NCBI RefSeq assembly: GCF_019396385.1
Contig: NZ_JAHKRN010000022.1
Location: 62,001 to 126,000, forward strand
Source: Nonomuraea harbinensis
Lineage (GTDB): Bacteria > Actinomycetota > Actinomycetes > Streptosporangiales > Streptosporangiaceae
DNA length: 64,000 nt
Reading direction: 5' to 3'
Below the pieces are notes generated by a model, which ran no database searches, had not been told where the DNA came from, and was given only the letters and a program-made list of their open reading frames with translations. Each line of letters begins with the position of its first letter. Position 1 is the first letter of the stretch. The position numbers and the translations under genes were made by a program. Positions 1 through 8,732 of this stretch are shown here, piece by piece.

Positions 1-1
1 G

Positions 2-733
2 ATGCGCAAGACGGTGCGCACGATGCTGCGCGCCGGCGCGGACGTGATCAAGGTCGCCACCACGGGCGGCGTGCTGTCGCCCGCGGACGATCCGCGCCAC
101 GCCCACTTCCGCCCGGACGAGCTCGCCGTGCTGGTGGCCGAGGCGGACGCGGCGCACGTCCACGTGATGGCGCACGCCCAGGGCGTGGAAGGCATCAAGA
201 ACGCCGTACGGGCCGGAGTCCGGTCCATCGAGCACGGCATCTTCCTCGACGACGAGGCCATCGAGCTGATGCTGGCGCGAGGCACGTGGCTGGTGCCCAC
301 CCTGATCGCGCCCATGTCCGTCATCGAGGCGGCCGAGCGCGGCGAACTGCACGAGCCCGCCGTGCTCGACAAGGCGCTGGAGGTCGCCTCCGTACACCGT
401 GAGGCCGTCACCAGGGCCATCGGGGCGGGCGTCAACATCGCGCTCGGCACCGACACCGGAATCGGCCCGCACGGCGACAACCTGCGCGAGCTTCAACTGC
501 TCGCGGAGTGCGGCCTGCCCCCGTACGCGGTCTGGGCGGCGGCCACCTCGCGAGCCGCGGAGCTGCTCGGCCTCGCGGACCGGATCGGCCGCGTCGCGCC
601 GGGACTGACGGCGGACCTGGTGCTGCTTGAGGGCGAACTGACCGATCTGTCGGATCTGCGGGGCCGGGTGGCCGAGACGTGGCAGTCCGGCCGCCGCGTG
701 TACGAGCGAGGAGAGGACGGCACACTCCGATGA
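2..733 (+). CDS. Amidohydrolase, C-terminal part (5' end outside window)
   Basis: The frame is open to the window edge, so the first Met is probably internal and the metal-binding HxH strand of the barrel is missing. What remains is the C-terminal part of an imidazolonepropionase-like amidohydrolase: ADVIKVATTGG (metal-bridging Lys region), VMAHAQG and SIEHG (metal His), ALGTDTG (catalytic Asp), and the closing GLTADLVLLEG beta-sandwich. Such enzymes hydrolyse cyclic or linear amide, urea or dipeptide C-N bonds. The stop overlaps the next start as ATGA, so the two genes are translationally coupled. The substrate cannot be read from the sequence. Its neighbours suggest a small nitrogen or sulfur compound that is imported by the ABC transporter downstream. 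Confidence 0.85.
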   Translation: MRKTVRTMLRAGADVIKVATTGGVLSPADDPRHAHFRPDELAVLVAEADAAHVHVMAHAQGVEGIKNAVRAGVRSIEHGIFLDDEAIELMLARGTWLVPTLIAPMSVIEAAERGELHEPAVLDKALEVASVHREAVTRAIGAGVNIALGTDTGIGPHGDNLRELQLLAECGLPPYAVWAAATSRAAELLGLADRIGRVAPGLTADLVLLEGELTDLSDLRGRVAETWQSGRRVYERGEDGTLR

Positions 734-1851
734 CCGCCGACGACATCACGGGGTCCGGCACGCACGACCAGGGAGCGTCGTCTCTGGCGTCGCTGCGGTC
801 CTTCCAGGACTACCACTGGCTGATGCTGAAGGTGTTCCACGAGGCCGTGGAGAGCAGGCACGGGACGCGGGGCCTGGCGGCGATCGCCAGGGGAGTGCGT
901 CAGGAGGGCGTCTACCGCGGCACGGCCATGCGCGACCAGCCCGCCTCGTTCGTCACCGGCCGCGACCCGGCCGCGCTGCTCGAACACTGGGACAGCGGCG
1001 AATGGGAGCTGGCCGCCGCCGAGGGCGAACTCTCGGTCGCCACCGACGGGCCGGCCGTCGTGCTGACCCTGCCGGAGGCCCCCGGCCGCGCGTACCTGAC
1101 CGAGCTGATCGGCGAGACCGCGGCGCTGTCCGCCCTGGGGCTCTACTGGCCCGAGCTGACGGCGGGCATCACGGCGGGCTACGGCGCCGGGGTGGTCCTC
1201 GAAGCCGACGACGCCGCCGCGCGGCCCTGGCGCCTGCGCGTCACGGGCGCCGGCCCGGTGCGGCGCGCGCCGCGCCTCGGCGCCCTGGCGGCGGACCCGG
1301 TCCGGCTGATCGAGGTGAACCGGCGCACCACCGGCCTGCTCGCCGCCATGCAGATGTACGTGTCGCGCGAGCTGGTGAGGGCCTACGACGCCTCCGGTGA
1401 GGAGACGATCCGGCAGGCGGCGTACCGTTTCGGCGCCGACAGGGGCGGCGTCATCCGGGACCGCATGCTCGCCCTCGGCAAGCCGCTGACCATGGCCAAC
1501 TTCGGGAGCACCGACGGCCTGCAGGAGCGCGACCCGAGCGAGGCGGTCTTCGTCTTCAAGGAGCGCCAGCACATCAGCGACGGGGCCTACTACCTGGACT
1601 GCACCTACTGCCCCCTGGCGGAGGTCTGGTCGTCGGAGGGCGAGGAGGGGCTGCGGCTCGGCTACCTGTTCGACTCCTCCAACCACCGAGGGCTGTTCCA
1701 GGGGTACAACCCGGAGACCGAGGTGCGCTGGACGTCGGTCAAGTCGCGCGGTGACCAGGTCTGCAGGTTCCGCTTCACCGTTCCCGCCCTGCTCACCGAG
1801 GACGATCCCACACCGGAGGAGTTCGACCGGATGGACCATATATCGCTTTAA
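730..1851 (+). CDS. L-2-amino-thiazoline-4-carboxylate hydrolase-like protein
   Basis: 373 residues from the ATG at 730, chosen because it overlaps the upstream stop as ATGA; a more upstream ATG at 679 lies inside the amidohydrolase gene. The C-terminal third has the signature of the ATC (2-amino-thiazoline-4-carboxylate) hydrolase family: LDCTYCPLAEVW, then LGYLFDSSNHRGLFQGYNP and a final GDQVCRFRF. Characterised family members open the thiazoline ring on the way to L-cysteine, but the family is broad and many members are untested. The Cys pair in CTYC is a plausible functional site. Position in a transport and hydrolase cluster supports a catabolic role on a small cyclic amidine or thiazoline. 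Family call moderate; substrate inferred. Confidence 0.6.
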   Translation: MTADDITGSGTHDQGASSLASLRSFQDYHWLMLKVFHEAVESRHGTRGLAAIARGVRQEGVYRGTAMRDQPASFVTGRDPAALLEHWDSGEWELAAAEGELSVATDGPAVVLTLPEAPGRAYLTELIGETAALSALGLYWPELTAGITAGYGAGVVLEADDAAARPWRLRVTGAGPVRRAPRLGALAADPVRLIEVNRRTTGLLAAMQMYVSRELVRAYDASGEETIRQAAYRFGADRGGVIRDRMLALGKPLTMANFGSTDGLQERDPSEAVFVFKERQHISDGAYYLDCTYCPLAEVWSSEGEEGLRLGYLFDSSNHRGLFQGYNPETEVRWTSVKSRGDQVCRFRFTVPALLTEDDPTPEEFDRMDHISL

Positions 1852-1897
1852 CGGCTTTTTGTCCAAATCACGGGGTTATGCCCCTTACGATGACGGC

Positions 1898-3184
1898 ATG
1901 ATTGCCGAGTTGCAGCGCATCGCCGACCGGTTGGGGGCAGCCCTCGACCGGCCGGTGGCGATCGACGACATACAACTCCGGCAGTACGTCTACACCTACC
2001 ACCCCAGCGGCAACGACCCGGCCCGCGAGCAGGCCATCCTGCGCCGTCACGCCGGCCCCGACATCCTGCGCTGGACCGCCGTGCACCGGGCCCAGGAACG
2101 CAGGGGCGCCTTCCTGCTGCCGGCCAACCCCGCCATCGGGATGACCTGCCCGCGCTGGGGCGCGGTCGCGCGGGCCGGCGGCAAGGCCGTGGCGTACATC
2201 TGGGTGCAGGTCGACGATCCCGAGCTGTCGGAGCAGCGGCGACGGCGGATCGAGGCCGCCGCCGAGAGCGTCGCCGAGGTGTTCCAGCGCCAGCGGCACA
2301 TCGACGAGCTGCGCAGCCTCAGCGAGCGGGAGAGCCTGATCCGGTTGCTGTCCGACGACGCCGAGGCCCGGGTCCGCGCGGTCGAGCGCATCGCCGACGC
2401 GGACATCTTCCGGCACGAGTGGCCGGCCGCCGTGGCGGTGTTCCTGCCCGTCTCCGGCACCGGGGCGGGGCTGGGCGAGGCGGAGCGGTCGAGCCTGTCG
2501 GCGGCTCTCGAATCGGTGCGGATGGCCCTTCCCTCACGGCAGACCCTGAGCCTGGTACGCCAGAATCACGGTCTGCTGGTGATGGCCAGGCCGGACGACG
2601 GAGCGGTGCCGAGGCACACGCTGGACCAGAGGTTCGCCGAGACGGCCCGGGAGAAGATCGAGCTGGCCCTGCCGGCAGACGGTTCGTTCACCGTCTGGGC
2701 GGGCGTGGGCTGCGCCTACCCACAGCTCACGGAGCTGGTCTCCTCCTACCGGGAGGCGCTGCGCGGCGCCCAGGTGGCCGCCTCGCTGGGCAGCATGGCC
2801 AGGACCGTGCACCACACCGGTCTCGGGGTGTACTCGCGCATCGCGCAGCTCGTGAACGACCAGCCGGAGGAGGTCGTCCTCCATCCCGGGATCCGCCTGC
2901 TGATCGACCGGGAGAGCACGGGAGCCCCGCTGGCCGAGACGCTGGAGGTCTTCCTCGACAACGCGGGCGACGTGGCGCGCTCCGCCCAGCGGCTCCACCT
3001 GCACCGCGCCTCGCTCTACGGACGGCTGCGCCGCATCGAGGAGATCACCGGCCTGGACCTGGGGAACGGCAACGACCGCCTGGTCGCCCATCTGGAGCTG
3101 AAGCTGGCGCGGCTCATGCGGTTGCGCACACCGTACGGCACGGACACGACCGGCACCGGCATCTCCGCGTTAGGCGACGCGTAG
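1898..3184 (+). CDS. PucR/CdaR-family transcriptional regulator
   Basis: 428 residues. I start at the ATG at 1898 (MIAELQRIADRLG) because the frame upstream runs inside the preceding gene. The N-terminal two thirds is a sensor-like region. The C-terminus is the PucR helix-turn-helix: LAETLEVFLDNAGDVARSAQ, then LHLHRASLYGRLRRIEEITG, then a conserved LAHLELKLAR-type tail. PucR proteins activate purine, amino acid or glycan catabolic genes on sensing a pathway metabolite. It lies 46 bp after the hydrolase gene and upstream of the ABC transporter genes on the same strand, so it is the likely local regulator of this cluster. Confidence 0.85.
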   Translation: MIAELQRIADRLGAALDRPVAIDDIQLRQYVYTYHPSGNDPAREQAILRRHAGPDILRWTAVHRAQERRGAFLLPANPAIGMTCPRWGAVARAGGKAVAYIWVQVDDPELSEQRRRRIEAAAESVAEVFQRQRHIDELRSLSERESLIRLLSDDAEARVRAVERIADADIFRHEWPAAVAVFLPVSGTGAGLGEAERSSLSAALESVRMALPSRQTLSLVRQNHGLLVMARPDDGAVPRHTLDQRFAETAREKIELALPADGSFTVWAGVGCAYPQLTELVSSYREALRGAQVAASLGSMARTVHHTGLGVYSRIAQLVNDQPEEVVLHPGIRLLIDRESTGAPLAETLEVFLDNAGDVARSAQRLHLHRASLYGRLRRIEEITGLDLGNGNDRLVAHLELKLARLMRLRTPYGTDTTGTGISALGDA

Positions 3185-3216
3185 CCGAGCGGCGGGGTGA
3201 GCCCCGGACGCTCGCG

Positions 3217-3261
3217 TTGACAAATGTCGTTCCCCACGCTCCGACGTGCAACATCTGTCGG
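3217..3261 (+). promoter_or_regulatory. Candidate promoter/operator upstream of the amino acid ABC operon
   Basis: The 137-bp gap before the short ORF at 3322 contains TTGACA at 3217-3222, a small palindrome GACAAATGTC at 3219-3228 and a second inverted repeat CCGAC-N11-GTCGG at 3241-3261. No convincing -10 box sits 17 bp from the TTGACA. The two palindromes could be PucR sites or one RNA hairpin; the sequence alone does not decide. Confidence 0.3.
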
Positions 3262-3321
3262 CAGTCAGCGGAATGTCACTCTGCGAGGATTCCGGCAATC
3301 CCACCCCTGCTTGGAGGTTCG

Positions 3322-3387
3322 ATGACTGCTCCCAACCGGATCCCGCCCCGGCGGGTGCTCCGCGCTCCACTGACGTGTTCCAGGTAG
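3322..3387 (+). CDS. Possible 21-residue Cys-containing leader peptide
   Basis: A very short ORF (starts MTAPNRIPPRRVL, ends LTCSR) with a strong GGAGG five bases before its ATG. Its stop lies 10 bp before the lipoprotein start, and the Shine-Dalgarno of the lipoprotein (GGGGGCGGACG) directly follows that stop, so the two would be translationally coupled. Arg-rich peptides with a Cys near the end are known in actinomycetes as leader peptides of sulfur genes, but this one lacks the usual HVD motif seen in the peptide at 58713-58787. Real translation is plausible; the cysteine-sensing role is inference, helped by the thiazoline-hydrolase-like gene in the same cluster. Confidence 0.4.
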   Translation: MTAPNRIPPRRVLRAPLTCSR

Positions 3388-3397
3388 GGGGCGGACG

Positions 3398-4303
3398 ATG
3401 AACAGGACGATGAGGCTGCTCGGCCTCGCGCTGAGCGTGACGCTCGCGCTGACCGCGTGCGGGAGCGGCTCCGGCGACGCCGCCGGCGGCGGCGAGACCA
3501 CGACCAAGCCCGCCGGGACCTGGGCCAGCGCCGATCCCGCGCTGGCCGAGGAGCTCAAGGCGGCCGGATTCACCGGCGAGATCAAGGGCGCGACCGACCT
3601 CACGATCGGCATGCCGTGGGCGGTGGAGGAGAACGGCAAGCCGACCGGGCTCGACATCGACCTGGCCGAGGCCCTGGGCGACGTGCTGGGCACCAGGATC
3701 GACCTGCAGAACACCAGCTTCGACAGCCTGATCCCCGGGCTGGCGGCGGGCCGCTACGACGTGACGATCTCCGCGATGCTGGACAACAAGAAGCGTCAGG
3801 AGCAGGTGGACTTCGTCGACTTCATCATCGACTCCTCCGGCTTCGTCGTCCCCGCCGACAGCGACATCGACGACCTGACGCTGGAGACCAGCTGCGGCCG
3901 GACCATCGGCGTGGTGCGGGGCAGCGCCGAGGAGATGTACCTGTCCGAGCAGAGCACCAAGTGCGAGCAGGAAGGCAAGCCCGCCGTCAAGCTGCAGGTG
4001 TTCCAGCAGCTCCAGCAGGGCATGCTGGCCGTCACCAGTGGCCGCATCGAGGCGCTGTGCGGCGACAGCCTGCAGAACTCCTACCTCCAGGCCCAGCCCG
4101 ACTCCAAGATCAAGCCGGTCGGCGAGCCGATCAACGAGGCGCCGGTGGGCATGGCACTGCCGAAGGGCAGCAAGCTCGTGCCGGTCCTGCAGAAGGCCCT
4201 GCAGAAGCTCGTCGACGACGGCGCGTACGTCAAGATCCTGGAGAAGTACGGCGTCGCGGAGGGCGCGCTGACCAAGATCACTGTGAACGATGCCCGCAGC
4301 TGA
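3398..4303 (+). CDS. Polar amino acid ABC transporter substrate-binding lipoprotein
   Basis: 301 residues. Signal peptide with a lipobox (LALTAC, lipidated Cys21), then a family-3 solute-binding fold: LTIGMPWAVEENGKPTGLDIDLAEALGDVLG in lobe 1, SLIPGLAAGRYDVTISAML at the ligand cleft, and a second lobe ending in VKILEKYGV. The protein is anchored outside the membrane and delivers a charged or polar amino-acid-like ligand to the permease. Two internal Cys residues (in TSCGRT and ALCGDS) probably form a disulfide. Its 3' end overlaps the permease start by 14 nt. The ligand is presumably what the amidohydrolase, thiazoline-hydrolase-like enzyme and ureohydrolase act on. Confidence 0.9.
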   Translation: MNRTMRLLGLALSVTLALTACGSGSGDAAGGGETTTKPAGTWASADPALAEELKAAGFTGEIKGATDLTIGMPWAVEENGKPTGLDIDLAEALGDVLGTRIDLQNTSFDSLIPGLAAGRYDVTISAMLDNKKRQEQVDFVDFIIDSSGFVVPADSDIDDLTLETSCGRTIGVVRGSAEEMYLSEQSTKCEQEGKPAVKLQVFQQLQQGMLAVTSGRIEALCGDSLQNSYLQAQPDSKIKPVGEPINEAPVGMALPKGSKLVPVLQKALQKLVDDGAYVKILEKYGVAEGALTKITVNDARS

Positions 4304-5258
4304 CCGTACCGCCATCCTGGACGGCGGCGAGGGCGGAGACCCGCGGGGACACGGCGACGACGTGCGCGCCGTGCCCCTGCGGCATCCCGGCCGCTGGGTC
4401 GCCGCGGCCGTCGTGCTCGTGGTGGCGGTGGCGGTCGTCTCCTCCCTCGTCACCAACGAGCGGTTCCAGTGGGACGTCGTCGGGCAGTACTTCTTCTCCT
4501 CGGCGATCCTGTCCGGCCTGTGGACCACGCTCTGGCTGACCGCGGTGTCCATGTCGATCGCGGTGGTCCTCGGCATCGTCATCGCGCTGATGCGGCTGTC
4601 GCCCAACCCGGTGCTGAAGGCCGGCGCGAACTTCTACACATGGTTCTTCCGCGGCACCCCGCTGCTCGTCCAGCTGATCTTCCTGTTCAACATCTCGGCG
4701 CTCTACCCCGTGCTGACCGTCGGCCTGCCGTTCGGCCCTCAGTTCTTCGAGATCCCGGCCAACGACATCCTCACCCCGGCGCTGGTGGCCATCATCGGGC
4801 TGTCGCTCAACGAGGCCGCGTACATGGCCGAGATCGTCCGCGGCGGCATCAACTCCGTCGACCACGGCCAGACCGAGGCCGCGCAGGCGCTCGGACTGCG
4901 CCGGTCGGTCATCATGCGGCGCGTCGTGCTGCCCCAGGCCATCCGCGTCATCCTGCCGCCCACCGGCAACGAGACGATCTCGATGCTGAAGTACACCTCG
5001 CTGATCAGCGTGATCGCGATGCCGGAGCTGCTCTACTCGGCGCAGGTCATCTACTCGCGGACGTACGAGACGATCCCGCTGCTGATGGTGGCCAGCCTCT
5101 GGTACCTCATCGTGACCAGCGTGCTCACGCTCGGCCAGACCTACCTGGAGCGCAGGACGTCGCGTGACCGGCGGACCCCCGAGACCTTCCTCGGCGGCGT
5201 GCTGCGCCGCCTCCGGCCGCACGACACGCGGGTAGCCGCGGGGAGGGCACACCCATGA
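4290..5258 (+). CDS. Amino acid ABC transporter permease (HisMQ type)
   Basis: 322 residues. A hydrophilic N-terminal stretch of about 30 residues precedes the first membrane segment (WVAAAVVLVVAVAVVSSLV), followed by four or five more. The EAA loop contacting the ATPase is visible as EAAQALGLRRSVIMRRVVLPQAIRVILPP. The FYTWFFRGTPLLVQLIFLF block is typical of His/Glu/Arg-type permeases that work as homodimers, which fits the single permease gene here. It overlaps the binding-protein gene upstream by 14 nt and the ATPase gene downstream by 4 nt. Confidence 0.92.
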   Translation: MPAADRTAILDGGEGGDPRGHGDDVRAVPLRHPGRWVAAAVVLVVAVAVVSSLVTNERFQWDVVGQYFFSSAILSGLWTTLWLTAVSMSIAVVLGIVIALMRLSPNPVLKAGANFYTWFFRGTPLLVQLIFLFNISALYPVLTVGLPFGPQFFEIPANDILTPALVAIIGLSLNEAAYMAEIVRGGINSVDHGQTEAAQALGLRRSVIMRRVVLPQAIRVILPPTGNETISMLKYTSLISVIAMPELLYSAQVIYSRTYETIPLLMVASLWYLIVTSVLTLGQTYLERRTSRDRRTPETFLGGVLRRLRPHDTRVAAGRAHP

Positions 5259-6019
5259 CGACACCCGCGGTCCGCATCCGCGGCGTCCGCAAGTCCTTCG
5301 GCAGGCTGGAGGTGCTGCGCGGCATCAACCTGGACGTGTACCCCGGCGAGGTCGTCTGCCTGATCGGGCCGTCCGGCTCGGGCAAGTCCACGCTGCTGCG
5401 CTGCGTCAACCACCTGGAGAAGGTGGACGGCGGCCGGATCGAGGTGGAGGGCGAGCTCGTCGGCTACCGTCGCAAGGGCGACAAGGTCTACGAGCTGAAG
5501 GACCGCGAGATCTGCCGCAAGCGTGAGCAGATCGGCATGGTCTTCCAGCAGTTCAACCTCTTCCCCCACATGACCGTCCTCGGCAACGTCGTCGAGGCGC
5601 CGGTACGGCTCGGCAAGGCCCGTCAGCGGGAGGCCGAGCAGGCCGGTCGCGAGCTGCTCGCCAAGGTCGGCCTCGCGGAGAAGGAGTCGGCGTACCCGAG
5701 GCAGCTCTCCGGAGGCCAGCAGCAGCGGGTGGCGATCGCCCGCGCGCTGGCCATGCGCCCGCGCCTGATGCTCTTCGACGAGCCGACGTCGGCGCTGGAC
5801 CCGGAGCTGGTGGGCGACGTGCTGTCGGTGATGGGCGGGCTGGCCCGCGACGGCATGACCATGATCGTGGTCACCCACGAGATGGGGTTCGCCCGCGAGG
5901 TCGCCGACCGGGTGGTGTTCATGGACCAGGGGCGGCTCGTCGAACAGGGCCACCCTTCCGAGATCTTGGAACGCCCGAGCCACGAACGGACCCAGGCCTT
6001 CCTGCGCCGGGTCCTCTAG
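5255..6019 (+). CDS. Amino acid ABC transporter ATP-binding protein (GlnQ/HisP type)
   Basis: 254 residues, normal length for the family. Walker A GPSGSGKS (residues about 38-45), Q-loop VFQQFNLFPHMTV, signature LSGGQQQR, Walker B LMLFDEP, D-loop SALDPE and the H-loop VVTHEMGFA are all intact. It powers the transporter encoded just upstream, whose gene it overlaps by 4 nt. An insert around GYRRKGDKVYELKDREICRKR after the Walker A helix is normal for polar amino acid ATPases. Confidence 0.94.
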   Translation: MTTPAVRIRGVRKSFGRLEVLRGINLDVYPGEVVCLIGPSGSGKSTLLRCVNHLEKVDGGRIEVEGELVGYRRKGDKVYELKDREICRKREQIGMVFQQFNLFPHMTVLGNVVEAPVRLGKARQREAEQAGRELLAKVGLAEKESAYPRQLSGGQQQRVAIARALAMRPRLMLFDEPTSALDPELVGDVLSVMGGLARDGMTMIVVTHEMGFAREVADRVVFMDQGRLVEQGHPSEILERPSHERTQAFLRRVL

Positions 6020-6043
6020 CTCGGATCGAGTGAGGAGACAGTG

Positions 6044-7087
6044 ATGACCGCACGCGAGGAGTGGCTGCGCGCGCACGAGGTGACGCACCTCAAGGAGCCC
6101 GGCATCGTGCTCAACGGCAAGTTCGAGGACCGTTTCGAGCCCAGGGTGTGGAACTGGCTGCGCCCCTGGGACTTCGACTCGTCCTTCGACGTCGGCCTCG
6201 TGGGCGTGGGTCTGTCGACGACGTCGATCCTGCCGACGAGCTGTTTCGCCGCGCCTGACGCGCTGCGCCTGTCCACGCCGTCCTTCACCACCTACAGTCC
6301 CGACTTCGACGTGGATCTGGCCAGCATGACCGCCCGCGATCTGGGCGACATCGCCGTGCCGGTGCTGGACCAGTACGAAGGGCTGCAGCGGATCGAGGAC
6401 ACCATGTCCGCCCTCTGGCGGGCCAGCGGTGACTCGTTCCTGGTGCTGATCGGCGGGGACCACGCCATCACGGCGCCGGCCGCCCGCGCCTTCGCCCGCA
6501 CGCACCCCGGGCAGAAGCTCGGCCTCATCCACTTCGACGCGCACAACGACGTACGGGTCATGGACCACGGCCCGACCAACGGCACGCCGATCCGCCAGCT
6601 CCTCGAATCCGGTCTCCCCTTCTCCGGGAAGAACCTGGTGCAGGTCGGCATCCACGGCTTCATGAACGCCAGCTACTACAAGCGGTGGGTGGAGGGGCAC
6701 GGCGGCACCATCATCACCGGCCGCCAGGTCCGCCGGGCGGGCATCGACGCCGTGATCGAGCAGATGGTGCAGGTCGCCGGTGACGGCACCGACGCGATCT
6801 ACGTCACCGTGGACGTCGACGTGCTGGAGCTCGGCTACGCGACCGGCACCGGCGCGGCCACCCCGGAGGGCCTGCACCCGGTCGACCTGTACGAGGCGCT
6901 GTACGCGCTGGGTCAGCACCCGAAGGTGGCCGCGATCGACTTCGTGGAGCACGATCCGGCACGGGACGTGTCCACGATGACGGGCCGGACCATGACCGGC
7001 GGGCTGCTCAGCTTCCTCGCCGGCCTCTTCCTGCGCCGCAACGACGGCTGGCGCGGGTACGACCCGACCCCCATCACCGACGACTGA
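6044..7087 (+). CDS. Arginase/agmatinase-family ureohydrolase
   Basis: 347 residues from the ATG at 6044; a GTG directly before it is possible, and GAGGAG lies upstream. The dinuclear Mn site is complete: His140 in GGDHAI, Asp165/His167/Asp169 in HFDAHND, and Asp257/Asp259 in TVDVDV. The usual DxDxxDP is DVDVLELG, so the non-ligand third Asp is replaced by Glu. Family enzymes split guanidino groups (arginine, agmatine, guanidinobutyrate, formiminoglutamate) into an amine and urea or formamide. As the last gene of the import cluster it probably acts on the imported compound or a breakdown product; which guanidine or amidine is not decided. Confidence 0.85.
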   Translation: MTAREEWLRAHEVTHLKEPGIVLNGKFEDRFEPRVWNWLRPWDFDSSFDVGLVGVGLSTTSILPTSCFAAPDALRLSTPSFTTYSPDFDVDLASMTARDLGDIAVPVLDQYEGLQRIEDTMSALWRASGDSFLVLIGGDHAITAPAARAFARTHPGQKLGLIHFDAHNDVRVMDHGPTNGTPIRQLLESGLPFSGKNLVQVGIHGFMNASYYKRWVEGHGGTIITGRQVRRAGIDAVIEQMVQVAGDGTDAIYVTVDVDVLELGYATGTGAATPEGLHPVDLYEALYALGQHPKVAAIDFVEHDPARDVSTMTGRTMTGGLLSFLAGLFLRRNDGWRGYDPTPITDD

Positions 7088-7096
7088 CCGTATGCG

Positions 7097-7137
7097 CCTC
7101 CGGCTCGGCCGGCCGCGTGAGGCCGCCGGGCCGGAGG
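7097..7137 (+). terminator. GC-rich hairpin after the ureohydrolase gene
   Basis: CCTCCGG (7097-7103) pairs with CCGGAGG (7131-7137), with further inner pairing of CGGCC/GGCCG, ten bases after the stop. There is no U tract, as is common for actinomycete terminators. It closes the operon before the separately expressed peptidase gene. Confidence 0.55.
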
Positions 7138-7204
7138 GTCGCCTTGGAACCGGCAGATCGGTATAAGTGAGACGTCCTGCTCCTCGACGCAAACCAGGAG
7201 AAGC

Positions 7205-8626
7205 ATGTCCCCGCGCCCCCGTCTGCTCCCGGCCGCACTCGCCCTCGCGTTAGTCACCACCGGCGCACTCGCCCAGCCGGCTTCGGCCGCCGCGACCGCG
7301 AGCGCCGCTTCCGCCGCCACCGTCGCCGATCCCCTGCTGGACAAGCTCGCCGCCATCCCCGGCCTGACCGTCGTCTCCGAGACCCGGCCGAGCGGTTTCC
7401 GCTTCTTCGTCCTCACGCTCACCCAGCCGGTGGACCACCGCCGTCCGGGCAAGGGCACGTACCAGCAGCGTCTCACCCTGCTGCACCGGTCCGACGACGC
7501 GCCCGTGGTGCTCTACACCGGCGGCTACGGCCTGGCCGTCAACCCGTCGGCCTCGCAGACCGAGCCGACCCGGCTGCTGGGCGCCAACCAGGTCTCGGTC
7601 GAGCACCGGTTCTTCCGCAGCTCGCGGCCGGACCCCGCCGACTGGAGCAAGCTCGACATCTGGCAGCAGGCGAGCGACGAGCACCGCATCGTCCAGGCGC
7701 TCAAGACCGTCTACGGCGGCAAGTGGATCCAGACCGGCGCCAGCAAGGGCGGCATGACCTCGGTCTACCACCGCCGCTTCTACCCGGACGACGTGGACGG
7801 CGTGGTCGCCTACGTGGCGCCGAACGACCGGGTCAACCCCGCCGACCGCGCCTACGACGAGTTCTTCGAGAACGTGGGCGACGCCGCCTGCCGCACCTCG
7901 CTGGAGAACGTGCAGAAGGAGGCGCTGAAGCGGCGCGCCAGGCTGGTGCCGAGGTTCGAGGCCGAGGCCGCGCGGAACGGCTACACCTTCACCCAGTCGC
8001 TCGGCAGCGCCGACCGGTCGTTCGAGATGACCGTGCTCGACGCGGTGTGGGCCTTCTGGCAGTACTCGAACGAGAGCGACTGCGCGGACGTGCCGCCCGG
8101 CACGGCGACCGACGACGAGATCTACGACTGGATCGACACCGTCGCCGGCTTCTCCTTCTACACCGACCAGGGCATCGGCTACTACGTCCCCTACTACTAC
8201 CAGGCCGCCACCCAGCTCGGCTGGCCCACGTTGAAGTTCGGGCATCTGCGCGGCCTGACCCGTTACCCCGGGCTCTACCAGCCCAACTCGGTCATCCCCG
8301 CCGAGCTGCGGTCCCGCCACGACCCGCTGCCGATGCTGGACGTCGACCACTGGGTGCGCAAGCAGTCCAGCCGGATGATGTTCGTCTACGGGGAGAACGA
8401 CCCGTGGAGCGCGGAGCGGTTCACGCCCAGCCGCCATGACTCGTACCTGTATGTCGCCCCCGGCGCCAACCACGGCGCGAACATCGCCCGCCTGCCCGAC
8501 GCCGAGCGGCAGGCGGCCACGGACACGCTGCTCCGCTGGGCCGGGGTGACCGGCGCCCAGGCGGCGCAGCGCGGCGTGTCGTCCATCCCCGACGACGACA
8601 TGCTCCCCGACCGCCGCACCTTCTGA
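7205..8626 (+). CDS. Secreted tripeptidyl aminopeptidase, peptidase family S37
   Basis: 473 residues. A Sec signal peptide of about 29 residues ends at PASAAA. The rest matches the Streptomyces PS-10/S37 tripeptidyl aminopeptidases: early block FFVLTLTQPVDHRRPGKGTYQQR, nucleophile Ser180 in GASKGG, acid Asp399 in YGENDPW and His423 in GANHGAN, forming an alpha/beta-hydrolase triad. Such enzymes release tripeptides from extracellular proteins for uptake. It has its own AGGAG ribosome site and a TATAAG -10-like box at 7162-7167, and it is followed by a strong hairpin, so it is a single transcription unit. Confidence 0.9.
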   Translation: MSPRPRLLPAALALALVTTGALAQPASAAATASAASAATVADPLLDKLAAIPGLTVVSETRPSGFRFFVLTLTQPVDHRRPGKGTYQQRLTLLHRSDDAPVVLYTGGYGLAVNPSASQTEPTRLLGANQVSVEHRFFRSSRPDPADWSKLDIWQQASDEHRIVQALKTVYGGKWIQTGASKGGMTSVYHRRFYPDDVDGVVAYVAPNDRVNPADRAYDEFFENVGDAACRTSLENVQKEALKRRARLVPRFEAEAARNGYTFTQSLGSADRSFEMTVLDAVWAFWQYSNESDCADVPPGTATDDEIYDWIDTVAGFSFYTDQGIGYYVPYYYQAATQLGWPTLKFGHLRGLTRYPGLYQPNSVIPAELRSRHDPLPMLDVDHWVRKQSSRMMFVYGENDPWSAERFTPSRHDSYLYVAPGANHGANIARLPDAERQAATDTLLRWAGVTGAQAAQRGVSSIPDDDMLPDRRTF

Positions 8627-8636
8627 CCCGCCGCCG

Positions 8637-8666
8637 GGCGAGGTCCGGGCAGCGCCCGGCCTCGCC
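8637..8666 (+). terminator. Strong hairpin terminator after the S37 peptidase gene
   Basis: GGCGAGG-t-CCGGGC pairs with GCCCGG-CCTCGCC around an AGC loop, one bulged base, directly after the stop at 8626. No U tract follows. Confidence 0.65.
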
Positions 8667-8732
8667 CCGGCCACGCCCGTGTGATGCGGAAACCGTTACA
8701 CAGCCGCTGACCATCGGGTTCGCCCGAAAGGG

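Noticed and set aside
5141..7192. 683-codon open frame on the minus strand
   Set aside because: Antisense to the ABC ATPase and ureohydrolase genes; its length is an effect of high GC, and the protein is low-complexity Arg/Gly/Val with no family motif.
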